Origin: Chryseobacterium sp. ON_d1
GTDB taxonomy: Bacteria > Bacteroidota > Bacteroidia > Flavobacteriales > Weeksellaceae
Assembly: GCF_006829085.1 (NCBI RefSeq)
Contig: NZ_BJTC01000001.1
Location: forward strand, 248,001 to 312,000
Reading direction: 5' to 3'
Length of the DNA: 64,000 bases
Under the pieces are notes generated by a model. The model ran no database searches, had not been told where the DNA came from, and saw only the letters and a program-made list of their open reading frames with translations. Positions 1 through 8,685 of this stretch are shown one piece after another. The translations under genes were made by a program, and so were the position numbers. Every line of letters starts with the position of its first letter. Within the stretch, counting starts at the first letter, position 1.

Positions 1-1
1 C

Positions 2-238
2 GGTGATTGGGATACCTATATCAATGACTTTGCCACCAAAATACCGGAGATGATGGATTTGATTTTTGGAAATATTGAAGGATGGCCCGGTATTAAGTCG
101 CCCACAGTAAAAGAATTTATACTCAGCAAACAAATTACAGCTTCTGCCTGGTTTGTAAGTCACCCTAACCTTACCGTTGCCGATATTACAAGATTAGAAA
201 AGATTGGTGACGGTCTGAATAAACTTTTGGAATTATAA
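2..238 (+). CDS. C-terminal fragment of an unrecognised protein (cut by the window edge)
   Basis: The frame is open from base 2 and ends with TAA at 236-238, giving 78 residues. An ATG lies at base 50, but the sequence upstream of it reads as ordinary protein (GDWDTYINDF...), so this is most likely the tail of a longer gene that begins outside the window. It is a mixed helical sequence with several Trp residues, no Cys and no membrane segment. I do not recognise the family. The following gene starts 200 bases downstream, so nothing here ties it functionally to its neighbours. Confidence 0.6.
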   Translation, partial: GDWDTYINDFATKIPEMMDLIFGNIEGWPGIKSPTVKEFILSKQITASAWFVSHPNLTVADITRLEKIGDGLNKLLEL

Positions 239-441
239 GTTTCAAAAAAAATGCAATGAAGTCAGAATATATTTTGTTTTCGGAAGAAGCGCAGATTAAT
301 GGGAAAGAACGGAAAGAACCCAGAATGCTGAAAGAACTTTTTTTGGTAAAATTTTACATGCATTAAGCAATAGTGTCGCTTTGGGGTCAAATATTTAACA
401 TCAGTAACAAATCATAATCAACAATAAAAAAATAGAATTGT

Positions 442-1005
442 ATGAGGAAAATAATTTCATTTATGCATATATCGCTTGACGGCTTTGTAGCAGGACCGAA
501 CGGAGAAATGAACTGGATTAACGTTGATGAAGAAATTTTTGATCATGTTGGCGAACGGATAAGCAAGACAGACACTGCATTGTATGGACGAGTTACTTAT
601 CAGATGATGGAGGCTTACTGGCCAAACGCAGGAGATAAGCCGAACGCATCCCAACACGACATCCACCACTCAAAGTGGTATAACAAGGCTCACAAAATTG
701 TTTTATCAAAAACATTGAATGATGCAGGTTTGACAAATACAACGATTATCAGTGATGACCTTTCCAACGAAATCAATAAAATAAAGCAAGGGGCAGGGAG
801 TGAGATCCTGATTTTCGGTAGCCCGACAGCAACACATTCACTTATTCAACAGAATTTAATTGACGGCTACTGGTTGTTTGTTAATCCAATTATTCTTGGA
901 CAGGGCATTCCATTGTTTATAGACATCAAAGACAAAATAAATTTAAAACTCCTGGCTACCCGGCAATTTACTTCCGGGGTAACCGAACTTAATTACACCC
1001 TTTAA
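442..1005 (+). CDS. Dihydrofolate reductase family protein (RibD C-terminal-like)
   Basis: A 187-residue protein starting MRKIISFMHISLDGFVAGPNG, the typical first strand and loop of the RibD C-terminal/DHFR-like fold. Further family marks are ALYGRVTYQMMEAYWP around residues 46-62 and a late segment with SPTATHSLIQQNLIDGYWLFVNP, then GQGIPLF. The family binds NADPH and reduces varied substrates; members like this are usually annotated only as 'dihydrofolate reductase family protein', and it should not be taken for folate-pathway DHFR. It lies 15 bases upstream of the NTF2-like gene on the same strand, so the two are probably cotranscribed. Substrate unknown. Confidence 0.85.
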   Translation: MRKIISFMHISLDGFVAGPNGEMNWINVDEEIFDHVGERISKTDTALYGRVTYQMMEAYWPNAGDKPNASQHDIHHSKWYNKAHKIVLSKTLNDAGLTNTTIISDDLSNEINKIKQGAGSEILIFGSPTATHSLIQQNLIDGYWLFVNPIILGQGIPLFIDIKDKINLKLLATRQFTSGVTELNYTL

Positions 1006-1020
1006 AAGAAATAATCTAAG

Positions 1021-1470
1021 ATGAAAAAGAAAATAGAACAAGCAGACAGAACCCATCCAGCTTTTAAAAATAAAAATGCTGATCCTTTTTACAACATCGT
1101 AATGGAAGGTTTGGCAGATGAAGTTGATGGAGAACATTTTTGGGATGCCGTTGCGGAAGATGCGGTGTTTGAATTTCTATACAATTTTGAAGGATTTCCC
1201 AACAGGCTTGAAGGGCGTAAAGTTTATATGGACTGGTTCAGTGGATATGGTAATGTCCTGCATTCTGCTGATGGTCTGCGCGTGTATAAATCTGCAAACC
1301 CAGCTAATGTAATTATTTTGGAGTATGCGGTACACGGTAATGTTCCTTCAACAAAAAAAGAATACCACAACCGCTTTTGTTCAATCATAACGATTAAAGA
1401 CAGAAAAATAATTCATTGGCGTGATTATATGGACTCCCTTGCAGTAGTGCTTTCAAGTTCGCGTGATTAA
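1021..1470 (+). CDS. Nuclear transport factor 2 (SnoaL-like) family protein
   Basis: 149 residues. The segment 'FWDAVAEDAVFEFLYNFEG' followed by 'RLEGRKVYMDWFSGYG' and the C-terminal 'KEYHNRFCSIITIKDRKIIHWRDYMDSL' match the cone-shaped NTF2/SnoaL fold, in which a pocket closed by a beta sheet binds small polar molecules. Family members are either small isomerases or hydrolases or plain binding proteins, and no catalytic residue can be named here. It follows the RibD-like reductase by 15 bases, so an operon is likely. The protein is cytoplasmic, with no signal peptide. Confidence 0.75.
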   Translation: MKKKIEQADRTHPAFKNKNADPFYNIVMEGLADEVDGEHFWDAVAEDAVFEFLYNFEGFPNRLEGRKVYMDWFSGYGNVLHSADGLRVYKSANPANVIILEYAVHGNVPSTKKEYHNRFCSIITIKDRKIIHWRDYMDSLAVVLSSSRD

Positions 1471-1677
1471 CAGCAAGCTGCCAAAGCACCATCTATAGCA
1501 TTGTATTGGTGTCATGTCAGTGGACATTAAATGTAACTTCTTTATCCATCTTCGGTTCGGGCTGGACGCTATGAATTGAACAGTAAATAACAATTAACTT
1601 TTAAGCATCATTCTTGGCTGACATTCTTCAAATTCCGCAACATCATCAATGCTTCAACATTAATAATTAATAGTCTT

Positions 1678-3027
1678 ATGTTCTTAAAAAAAATATTCAA
1701 ACGGACTGCCGAAAAAATAGACTTGAAGGATATTCAAGCTATTATATTGCGTGACAGACCATTACCTTATCATGGTGTCAATGTTTTTTTGGAAATTCTG
1801 GATACTGTTTCCGCTAAGGCATTTTTGAAAGAAATAGTTCCTTATGTTACCAGTGCAAAAAATTGGTGGGATAATGATGATGCCTGGCTTGCAATTGCCT
1901 TTACCTATGAGGGATTAAAGAAGCTTGAACTTCCGCAGTCTACCATTGAAAGCTTTCCGGAAGCCTTTAAAAAAGGAATGGCTGCCCACAGCGAAAAACT
2001 GATGGATATTAATGAAAACGCTCCCGGAAAGTGGGATTCCGTTTTTAAAGCAGCTAATAACCATATTGCCGTTTCGATCGTTGCAAAGAATATGGATGAC
2101 CTGAACTCCAAAAAAGCATTTGCTCTTCAGGTATTGGAAAAATACCCAGGTGTTAAATTGTGTTTTCAAGCCGATTTTGATACTCCTATAGAAGGTAATT
2201 TCAATCATTTTGGTTTTCGTGATGGGATCAGTAATCCTGAAATTGAAGGCAGCGGGGCAGAGCAATTAAATTCAAAAGAACGCCCCATAAAGGCGGGGGA
2301 ATTTATTTTGGGATATACTAACGAAGCTGGCAATCATTATCCTATGCCACAACCCACTGAGTTAGCCAGTAATGGGACATTTGTCATTTTTAGAAAATAT
2401 CACAGTCATGTTGCAGCTTTCAATAAATACCTCAGCGAACAGGCAAAATCGAAAGATGAGCAGGACCTGCTGGCTGCTAAAATGATAGGCAGGTGGCGGA
2501 GCGGAGCCCCATTAAATATGTGCCCGTTTAAAGATAATGCCGAATTAGGGGCTGATGCTACAAAAAATAATGATTTTGATTTCAGTAATGACCAAAATGG
2601 TAAGGTCGTACCTTACTCAAGCCACATGCGCCGCATGAATCCACGTAACAGTAAAATGTCAGTAATGTCAGATGTAAACCTGCACCGCATTATACGAAAA
2701 GGCGTAGGATATGGACCTGCACTACCCAATGGCAGTATTAAGGACGATGGCAAAGAGCGAGGGCTTTATTTTATAGCGTTTAGTGCAAAAGCTATGGAGA
2801 CCCTTGAGTTTTTACAAAAAGAATGGGTGAACAACGGGAATTTTGTCAGCCTCAAAAATGAAAGAGATCCTATGATAGGACTCAACGAAGGCAAAGGAAC
2901 TTTTACGATGCCCGACAATCCTTTACCAAAGCGCTTTATTGGAATGCCGACTTTCATTACATTAAAGGGAGGCATGTACCTTTTTATGCCAGGAATCAAA
3001 GCTGTAAAGTGGATCAGTGAAATATAG
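1678..3027 (+). CDS. Dyp-type haem peroxidase family protein
   Basis: 449 residues. The family signature GFRDGIS lies at about residues 179-185, with the presumed catalytic Asp at 182. The proximal haem-ligand His is expected in NLHRIIRKGVGYG (His about 336), and the distal Arg in GRWRSGAPL. The length suits the longer Dyp class. There is no signal peptide or Tat motif, so it is probably cytoplasmic. Dyp peroxidases oxidise dyes, phenolics and other organics with hydrogen peroxide; the natural substrate is not evident. It stands alone: 207 bases separate it from the upstream gene, and the downstream gene is convergent. The first 30 residues (Lys-rich, MFLKKIFKRTAEK) could be an N-terminal amphipathic helix. 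Confidence 0.85.
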   Translation: MFLKKIFKRTAEKIDLKDIQAIILRDRPLPYHGVNVFLEILDTVSAKAFLKEIVPYVTSAKNWWDNDDAWLAIAFTYEGLKKLELPQSTIESFPEAFKKGMAAHSEKLMDINENAPGKWDSVFKAANNHIAVSIVAKNMDDLNSKKAFALQVLEKYPGVKLCFQADFDTPIEGNFNHFGFRDGISNPEIEGSGAEQLNSKERPIKAGEFILGYTNEAGNHYPMPQPTELASNGTFVIFRKYHSHVAAFNKYLSEQAKSKDEQDLLAAKMIGRWRSGAPLNMCPFKDNAELGADATKNNDFDFSNDQNGKVVPYSSHMRRMNPRNSKMSVMSDVNLHRIIRKGVGYGPALPNGSIKDDGKERGLYFIAFSAKAMETLEFLQKEWVNNGNFVSLKNERDPMIGLNEGKGTFTMPDNPLPKRFIGMPTFITLKGGMYLFMPGIKAVKWISEI

Positions 3028-3121
3028 GAATTACGATTTTTTCACGTCTACAGGATTGGCATTAGTCTCCACTAACAGGGTGTAATAACCTGATATACAA
3101 AACATTTTTTGTCATCAGATA

Positions 3122-3568
3122 TCAAATATGCCGGGGCATATTTTCAGCTATTTCTTTTATGGTGAAAATAGTGGTCCGCCAAAAAAATTCAAAGTGTTTT
3201 CTAATCGTTTCTGTTGGAAAGTTTTCAATGTTTACGGTCAGCTGTGTTTGTCTATCAACGGATGTCAGAATAAATTCAATAACAGTATAGTTTTGTTTTT
3301 TGTCTACAAGTTTCGACACAGAACTGAGATGGCTGAAGCTTAATCTTTTTTCTTTGTCATATTGAAGTATAATTCCTTTATTTTCAAAATTGACATGATG
3401 AAATCCACGAATTAAAATGGGTGAATTAACTTTCCAGTCGGTCTGCACTTCTATATTCATTTCAGGATCGCCTAACCATTCTGACATTAATCTAGTGTCG
3501 GTCAAAGTCGTCCACAGCTTTGAAGGGCTGGAATTGATTTTAACTGATATGGAAAGTTGGTCTGTCAT
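3122..3568 (-). CDS. SRPBCC (AHSA1/START-like) family protein
   Basis: 148 residues. It begins MTDQLSISVKINSSPSKLWTTLTDTRLMSEWLG, the usual opening of activator-of-Hsp90-like SRPBCC proteins (beta strand, then a helix with W..L.D..L...W). A second family segment is SFSHLSS followed by VDKKQNYTVIEFILT, and the C-terminal helix HFEFFWRTTIFTIKEIAE closes the pocket. These proteins bind hydrophobic ligands; the ligand here is unknown. It is monocistronic and convergent with the Dyp peroxidase. A candidate promoter with a palindrome lies just upstream, at 3624-3649. Confidence 0.8.
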   Translation of the reverse strand: MTDQLSISVKINSSPSKLWTTLTDTRLMSEWLGDPEMNIEVQTDWKVNSPILIRGFHHVNFENKGIILQYDKEKRLSFSHLSSVSKLVDKKQNYTVIEFILTSVDRQTQLTVNIENFPTETIRKHFEFFWRTTIFTIKEIAENMPRHI

Positions 3569-3623
3569 TTTGTAATGTTTTATGATGTTGTTTTATTGTT
3601 GTGGGAGATCTTCCATTACAATA

Positions 3624-3649
3624 ACCAATTTATTGGTATAACAAAGCTA
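3624..3649 (-). promoter_or_regulatory. Candidate promoter and palindromic operator of the SRPBCC gene
   Basis: On the minus strand TAGCTTTG (3649-3642) matches the Bacteroidota -7 box TAnnTTTG. The -33 element is weak: TTA rather than TTG, at about 21 bases. Just downstream of the box, where transcription would start, is a perfect palindrome ACCAAT-TT-ATTGGT (3624-3637), about 55 bases before the start codon. A repressor site at the start point is an inference; no regulator gene is adjacent. The rest of 3650-3968 shows nothing else I can name. Confidence 0.4.
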
Positions 3650-3968
3650 CATGAAATTTCTATACATGGCTAACCTGGAAATATCTTTTGTATCGGTATC
3701 CTGTAATAGTTTTGAAAATATTTTTTAGATGCCATCAATAGGTTTTTCCTTACATTTTAAAGAAAGACGTTCGTGCTGGTACTAACGGGTGTAAATAAAA
3801 AATAGATTATTACTGAATCATCCGTTTTTTGTTTGTGACCGGGATGCACTGCTCATTTTTACAGGAATTGAAACTCAAAAATTATAGCAGCTGAAACAGT
3901 ACGGAAATTTTTTGTCTCTGATTTCGTAAAAGTTAGCATTATTAAGGTGGTGAAATGCCTTAAAAGTA

Positions 3969-3998
3969 TTGTAAATAAAGAAAAAGTTTCTATCTTTG
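3969..3998 (+). promoter_or_regulatory. Promoter of tRNA-Lys
   Basis: TTG at 3969-3971, a 19-base spacer, then TATCTTTG at 3991-3998. This is an exact match to the Bacteroidota housekeeping consensus TTG-N17..23-TAnnTTTG. Transcription would begin about 6 bases later, roughly 37 bases before the mature tRNA. Confidence 0.85.
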
Positions 3999-4041
3999 CA
4001 GTCCCTTAAACAAAGGGATTTACTTGAAAAAGTAAGCGGCC

Positions 4042-4114
4042 GACTCGGTAGCTCAGCTGGTAGAGCAATACACTTTTAATGTATGGGTCCTGGGTTCGAA
4101 TCCCAGCCGGGTCA
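4042..4114 (+). tRNA. tRNA-Lys(UUU)
   Basis: 73 bases folding as a full cloverleaf. The acceptor arm GACTCGG pairs with CCGGGTC (one G-T pair), followed by discriminator A at 4114. The D arm is GCTC...GAGC. The anticodon stem ATACA/TGTAT encloses the loop CTTTTAA with anticodon TTT, and the T arm CTGGG/CCCAG carries the loop TTCGAAT. The 3' CCA is not encoded and must be added. It has its own promoter and terminator, so it is a single-tRNA transcription unit. Confidence 0.97.
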
Positions 4115-4119
4115 CTTAA

Positions 4120-4150
4120 GGAGATAACTGTTAAAGTTGTCTCCTTTTTT
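4120..4150 (+). terminator. Rho-independent terminator of tRNA-Lys
   Basis: The perfect 9-bp stem GGAGATAAC/GTTGTCTCC (one G-T pair) with a 7-base loop is followed by six T at 4145-4150, only 5 bases after the tRNA. Confidence 0.9.
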
Positions 4151-4355
4151 ATTTCTTAAAAGCCTGAACAGAATTTTCTAAAAAGATGTTGTGTAGAGCA
4201 AGCTGTTTATTTTCAAGTCGTATTATTATCCCTTTTTGGTTTTGATTGCTTTTTAAATGAAGCTAGGGTTTTATCTCTTATTGATCGTCGAAATATGGGG
4301 TTGTGCTGAAACGGTGAGAGGCAGAACGGGATATAAGTGGGTAAGTTTTTCTTTT

Positions 4356-4363
4356 TATATTTG
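4356..4363 (+). promoter_or_regulatory. Candidate -7 box of the esterase gene
   Basis: TATATTTG fits TAnnTTTG and lies 41 bases before the ATG at 4404. The -33 region 17-23 bases upstream has GTG rather than TTG, so the call is tentative. Confidence 0.4.
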
Positions 4364-4403
4364 CTATATTTTGAATACCAGTAAGATATAAGATATAAAG
4401 CCT

Positions 4404-5582
4404 ATGATTATAAATAGAAAAACCTTAGCTTATCAACTTATTTTAATAATTGTGCTGGTGGTATCAAGCATAAGTTTAAGCTATTCTCAGGAGCCGCTTC
4501 CAGTTAGGAATCAGATTAGTAAAGTATTCCATTCAAAAGTTTTAAATGAGGAACGTCAGTTTTGGATTTATCTTCCGGAAGGTTATGATAGAGGAGAAAA
4601 GCTGTATCCGGTAATTTATCTTTTGGATCCCGACCAAAACTTTGCCTATGTTACCGAAATGGAAAGATTTCTTTCTGATCGATATCGTATGCCTAAATCT
4701 ATTGTTGTAGGAATAGTTAATACGGATAGGGTGCGTGATTTTACTCCGGTCCACTCCATGACCTTTCATGGAAAGTTTGACAATAGTTTGCGTAATACTG
4801 GCGGCGCAGAAAAGTTTTTAAGTTTCTTGAAGCAGGAGGCTATTCCTTTCATTGAATCTAATTTCAGAACAGTACCTTATCGTACACTGGAAGGACATTC
4901 CCTTGGAGGCCTGTTTTCACTGTACTGTAAGAAAGAGAAGCCTGAGTTATTCCAATCATATATTATCATCAGCCCAGCCATTTATGACGGAAATACTGCA
5001 ATTTTAAAGCAATTTCGCGGAGCATTACAAAAGAATGGGAATCATACTAGTTATTTATATCTTTCCATTGGTGACGAGCCTGATGGCCTTGCTCCTGTTA
5101 AAACATTGCATGAGAGCCTGAAAAAATATGCAGATAAGAACTTGATTTGGTATTTTAAACAATATTCTGGTGAGGATCATTTCTCCGTAGGGTATCAGAG
5201 TATGTACGATGGATTAAAATTTATATATTCAAAATGGTATCTGAATCCCCGGGATGCTTCAATGGTGAAATCATATGAGGATATCAGAAATCATTTTGAT
5301 GCTCTTTCGCGACAATATGGTTATCAGATCATTCCAGATGAAGATCTCGTTAATGAGAGTGGATACCAAAGGCTAAATAACAACGATTTTGTTAATGCTA
5401 TCGAAATTTTCGCAGAGAATGTAAAAAATAATCCAAAGTCTGCAAATGCTTACGACAGTCTTGGAGAAGCATTTATGAAAAATGGGAATAAACATAACGC
5501 GATTGAAAATTATGAGAAATCAATAAAGTTAGATCCGGACAATCAGAATGCAATGTATATTTTGCAGGAGCTTAAAAAATAG
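4404..5582 (+). CDS. Secreted esterase of the Fes/IroE type (alpha/beta hydrolase) with C-terminal TPRs
   Basis: 392 residues. An N-terminal hydrophobic stretch (LILIIVLVVSSISLSYSQ) ends in SYSQ, a likely signal peptidase I site. The putative-esterase domain spans about 45-270: RQFWIYLPEGYDRGEKLYPVIYLLDP, then the nucleophile elbow GHSLGG with Ser about 166, an acidic residue near GDEPDG, and the catalytic His probably in GEDHFSV. Residues about 315-390 hold tetratricopeptide motifs (SANAYDSLGEAFMKNG). Family members hydrolyse esters such as siderophore lactones, but no siderophore genes are nearby, so the substrate is open. It is exported to the periplasm or surface and appears monocistronic. 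Confidence 0.8.
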   Translation: MIINRKTLAYQLILIIVLVVSSISLSYSQEPLPVRNQISKVFHSKVLNEERQFWIYLPEGYDRGEKLYPVIYLLDPDQNFAYVTEMERFLSDRYRMPKSIVVGIVNTDRVRDFTPVHSMTFHGKFDNSLRNTGGAEKFLSFLKQEAIPFIESNFRTVPYRTLEGHSLGGLFSLYCKKEKPELFQSYIIISPAIYDGNTAILKQFRGALQKNGNHTSYLYLSIGDEPDGLAPVKTLHESLKKYADKNLIWYFKQYSGEDHFSVGYQSMYDGLKFIYSKWYLNPRDASMVKSYEDIRNHFDALSRQYGYQIIPDEDLVNESGYQRLNNNDFVNAIEIFAENVKNNPKSANAYDSLGEAFMKNGNKHNAIENYEKSIKLDPDNQNAMYILQELKK

Positions 5583-6146
5583 TTTTTAGGAGTTAAAAGA
5601 CAACCTCATTTCTATTGAAAATGATCTGATCATAATAAAATATTTATTATGTTGCTGTCAGAGCAAGGTAAAGTATTTGATAAAAATTCAAGGAGTTCTT
5701 TTCTTTTCAAATAACAAATCATATGATTTTTCTTATTGGAGATTCAAGGTCTATCGTCCTGTCCACTATGAATGGTGATCTGTATGAAAACAGTAATCAT
5801 TGGATTACTAAATCCACAATACCACTGAAGAGAAGTATTAAGAAGAGAAGTATTAATATGATGTTTAAATTACTTCTTGACATCTTTAATCCTAATAAAT
5901 ATCTGAATATATCAATAGTCCATAAAAAGTGGTTTTAATGAATAATAACTCTTGCTTTACCATGGATATTTAAACTGTTTAATCAACGAATGGTGTCTAT
6001 TTTTGAAGTTTTTATTTCAATATGGATTATAAATCACATTTTTTGTGATATTTTTAATGCGTGAGAGGGCAGCCTGTACAAAAAATACTCCCAAACAAAG
6101 AACAGAGATCATAAATTTAATAGAACAAGAATCTAAAAGATAAATT
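5583..6146. other. Intergenic stretch with only a doubtful small reading frame
   Basis: A 71-codon frame at 5723-5938 (+) could encode a basic peptide, but it lacks a clear ribosome site and a recognisable domain, and I do not call it a gene. It contains a 12-base direct repeat, GAGAAGTATTAA, at 5830-5841 and 5845-5856 (period 15). A short A/T-rich hairpin (ATCACA...TGTGAT, 6033-6049) precedes the lipoprotein gene. Nothing else is evident. Confidence 0.4.
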
Positions 6147-6581
6147 ATGAAAATACTTAATGGAATGATTTCTTTTTTATTATTTGCTTTTATCGGATGT
6201 ACAAGTGTTACTACTTCTGAAAAGTATGGTATCGAGGCGGAAGTTGTTGATAATGTGAGATCTAAAGTGCTAATTGAAAAATTTAACGCATATGATAAAA
6301 ATAAATCATTTTTGACTTTTACATCCGAATTCGATAATTTTATAACGGTTAAAAACGGAGATAGTTTGATTATTAATAAAAGGGGTAAAACCGCACCGAT
6401 GCTTGGGTTTACAGCTGCCTGCATAATTGTAAACAATAAAGATGTTGTGATTACTATCGATAACAAACAAGATATAAAACTGAATAAGGAACAATTACCA
6501 AAATATAAGTTTATCTATATAGGAAAAGATAAAAAGCGCTATACAGTTGAATATACAAACTTAGCCAAGTCTTTTTTGTAA
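6147..6581 (+). CDS. Small lipoprotein of unknown function
   Basis: 144 residues. The N-terminus MKILNGMISFLLFAFIGCTS is a lipoprotein signal with lipobox FIGC (Cys 18), so the mature protein is probably anchored to a membrane. The remainder is beta-rich (EYGIEAEVVDN-like opening, FDNFITVKNGDSLIINKRG) with one internal hydrophobic strand and one more Cys near residue 92. I do not recognise a family. It is followed by a good terminator at 6632-6658 and stands alone. Confidence 0.65.
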   Translation: MKILNGMISFLLFAFIGCTSVTTSEKYGIEAEVVDNVRSKVLIEKFNAYDKNKSFLTFTSEFDNFITVKNGDSLIINKRGKTAPMLGFTAACIIVNNKDVVITIDNKQDIKLNKEQLPKYKFIYIGKDKKRYTVEYTNLAKSFL

Positions 6582-6631
6582 TTATATTGGAGACCGATTG
6601 CTTATCATTGTACATACTCTCAAAAAATAGT

Positions 6632-6658
6632 AAAAGCAGTCTTTAAGAACTGCTTTTT
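6632..6658. terminator. Bidirectional terminator between the lipoprotein and the IclR gene
   Basis: The perfect 9-bp stem AAAAGCAGT/ACTGCTTTT has an 8-base loop, flanked by A on the left and T on the right, so it can end transcription of the plus-strand lipoprotein gene and of the convergent minus-strand IclR unit. Confidence 0.8.
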
Positions 6659-6789
6659 GATGTTTATTAAATTTAAAAATGAGAAATGCAATCAAAGTAA
6701 AATCAGAGATGATATCTAATTTTATCTATGGTTACTAAACCTGAAATCCAGCTTATATAAGATTCTTTTTTTTGTAGGTAACGCTTGTT

Positions 6790-7497
6790 TTAAAACTCTA
6801 TTTTAGATAAGTATGATTGAATAAGCCTGACAGCTTTGAACATTTCATGTTGATTGAATGTATCGGACGACCCTGATATACCAATGGCTGCGACCAGACG
6901 CATTCCTTCGAATATAGGAACAGCAATACAATTTTGTCCCTTTTTGAACTGCTCAGTTTCAATAGCAAAACCATTCTGCTGAATGAATGCTATTTTTTCA
7001 TTTAATAACCTTAGATCTTCCTTTGAGCAGTTTTCTCCTGATACCATCTTTTTTAAATGCATAGAATACGTGATAAAAATATTTCCCAATGCAGAATTTT
7101 TGAGATGCGTATCTTTACCTGGCTCCAGAGAAATTTTAACATTACGATCAGGCTCACAGATAAGTTCGTGACATATTGAACTTCCTTTCTGAACTGTTAA
7201 ATAAGAGGTCTCTCCCGTTTTTTCAGTTATTTTTTTCAGAATAGGGCGGAAATATTGCTTTAATTTAAAAACATCTGCAGATGGGGGGATTAGATTCTTA
7301 ATATTAGAATTAATCCTATATCTTGGTGTTCCATCATTTTTTTCCATGTATCCCAGTTCAGTAAACGTTTTAAAAAAGCTATGAACCGTGTTTTTCTTCA
7401 TATCCAATGAATTGGCTACATCCTGAAGACGAACATTATTTCCATTTTGAGCAACATATTCCAAGATTAATAACGCTTTTCTTACAGATTCTATCAT
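6790..7497 (-). CDS. IclR-family transcriptional regulator
   Basis: 235 residues. The N-terminal winged helix reads ESVRKALLILEYVAQNGNNVRLQDVANSLDMKKNTVHSFFKTFTELGYME. The C-terminal effector domain (about 75-235) includes SYLTVQKGSSICHELICEPDR, NSALGNIF, QNGFAIETEQFKKGQNCIAVPIFEG and AAIGISG, all in family order. IclR proteins are small-ligand-responsive regulators of catabolic or efflux genes. It is the last gene of the minus-strand run DJ-1-like, DoxX, IclR (33 bases after DoxX), so it may be autoregulated with them. Confidence 0.9.
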   Translation of the reverse strand: MIESVRKALLILEYVAQNGNNVRLQDVANSLDMKKNTVHSFFKTFTELGYMEKNDGTPRYRINSNIKNLIPPSADVFKLKQYFRPILKKITEKTGETSYLTVQKGSSICHELICEPDRNVKISLEPGKDTHLKNSALGNIFITYSMHLKKMVSGENCSKEDLRLLNEKIAFIQQNGFAIETEQFKKGQNCIAVPIFEGMRLVAAIGISGSSDTFNQHEMFKAVRLIQSYLSKIEF

Positions 7498-7530
7498 TTT
7501 TTATTATTTACGTATTAAAATACCTAAGTA

Positions 7531-7974
7531 TCATTTATCAATTACTTTCTTTATTTTTTTATGAGAGAGAAAAGATGGTAAACTATGTTTTCCAGATCCA
7601 TACTCTATGAGGGTATACAACATAATAATATAATATACATTTATTTCATATCCATTGTTTGCCGCGGAAAAGCCATTCCCCAGGTGGGCTGTAAAAATAG
7701 CAGTCAGCATTACAAAAATTAAAATAATGGACGTACTTCTTGTAAATATACCTAATATAAGGAAAACTGACCCAATCAGCTCTATACATCCTGACAACCA
7801 TGTATTAACAACTGGAAATGGAATGCCGATACTTTCAAACCACATAGCATTGGACGGAGCATCTAATATTTTCATAAAACCAGCATTATAGAAACCATAT
7901 CCGACAATTAGCCTTATTAATAGTAATGAAACACCCTTCATCGTTTCTTTTATTTTAAAATTTTCTAGTATCAT
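7531..7974 (-). CDS. DoxX family membrane protein
   Basis: 147 residues with four hydrophobic segments. The family features are VSLLLIRLIVGYGFYNAGFMKI in helix 1, 'WFESIGIPFPVVNTWLSGCIELIGSVFLILGIFTR' over helix 2, and ILIFVMLTAIFTAHLGNGF over helix 3. DoxX-like proteins sit in the inner membrane, and many are linked to thiol or quinone redox chemistry without a firm biochemical role. It lies between the DJ-1-like gene (84 bases) and the IclR gene (33 bases). Confidence 0.85.
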   Translation of the reverse strand: MILENFKIKETMKGVSLLLIRLIVGYGFYNAGFMKILDAPSNAMWFESIGIPFPVVNTWLSGCIELIGSVFLILGIFTRSTSIILIFVMLTAIFTAHLGNGFSAANNGYEINVYYIIMLYTLIEYGSGKHSLPSFLSHKKIKKVIDK

Positions 7975-8058
7975 TTTTTATTTTTTAATCATTATTAATT
8001 TCGAATTCTGAATAACACATTATTATTACTGTTCCTATTAAACAGGTTACAGTGTTTG

Positions 8059-8685
8059 TCATTTATTTTCTAAAACTGAAATAATAGCTTCTGCTACAAG
8101 TCTTCCAGATGCCGGATTTTGTCCTGTGATCAGTTTTCCATCAATTACTATATGAGATTTCCAGGGAGCTGCAGAACTGTATTTAGCTCCTCTTTCTATT
8201 AACGCTGTCTCTAAAAAAAAGGGAGTGTCTGTCTGATAATCTTTTTCTTCCTGGTTGCTAAGACAAGTCAGGTATTTTCCTTTTATCAGATATTCGTTAT
8301 TGCTTAACTTGATATTGAGCAAGCAAATGGGGCCGTTGCATATTAATCCAATTACAACTCCTTTTTCATACATATTGAGTAAAAAATTCTGCAGTTTCCT
8401 ATTATTTATCATGTGAGCAAGCCCTCCCGGAATATAAACAGCACTATAATTTTCTACATTGATTTCTTCGAGAGAAAATGTTTTCTTATAATACCCTCCA
8501 TTGAGAAAACTAATATCAAGCAGATCGTTTGTTCTACTGATTCTGGATAGACTTTGTTCCTGGCTTACCGCAAAGTCAACTGAATATTTATTTTTTATAA
8601 AAATAAAATAAGGACGAAATGTTTCAGTGAGAAAACTTCCTAAAGAATTGTTACAGGGAATAACAAATAAAATCTTTCTTTTCAT
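8059..8685 (-). CDS. DJ-1/PfpI (Hsp31-like) class I glutamine amidotransferase-fold protein
   Basis: The ATG at 8685 (MKRKILFVIPCNNSLG) is preferred over one 29 codons earlier because it opens directly with the first beta strand of the fold; the protein is then 208 residues. Visible motifs are VYIPGGLAHMINN, the nucleophile elbow VIGLICNGPICLL, and GKLITGQNPASGRLVAEAI, the usual Hsp31/glyoxalase III-like ending. The elbow has Asn after the Cys where these proteins normally have His (CHGP), so catalysis may be altered. Members act as chaperones, deglycases or glyoxalases. It lies 240 bases after the PKS, behind a terminator, so it is not part of that operon. Confidence 0.8.
   Translation of the reverse strand: MKRKILFVIPCNNSLGSFLTETFRPYFIFIKNKYSVDFAVSQEQSLSRISRTNDLLDISFLNGGYYKKTFSLEEINVENYSAVYIPGGLAHMINNRKLQNFLLNMYEKGVVIGLICNGPICLLNIKLSNNEYLIKGKYLTCLSNQEEKDYQTDTPFFLETALIERGAKYSSAAPWKSHIVIDGKLITGQNPASGRLVAEAIISVLENK

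Noticed and set aside
256..366. A 36-codon reading frame (MKSEYILFSEEAQ...) between the first partial gene and the RibD-like gene.
   Set aside because: It is too short, has no family resemblance and no clear ribosome site; it is probably chance.
4101..4114. Search for a second copy of the tRNA-Lys 3' end as an attachment site.
   Set aside because: No matching segment was seen downstream to the end of the PKS locus, and there is no integrase gene in the window.
5723..5938. A 71-codon frame on the plus strand.
   Set aside because: There is no recognisable domain, it is basic and contains an internal direct repeat, and the composition is like the spacer around it.
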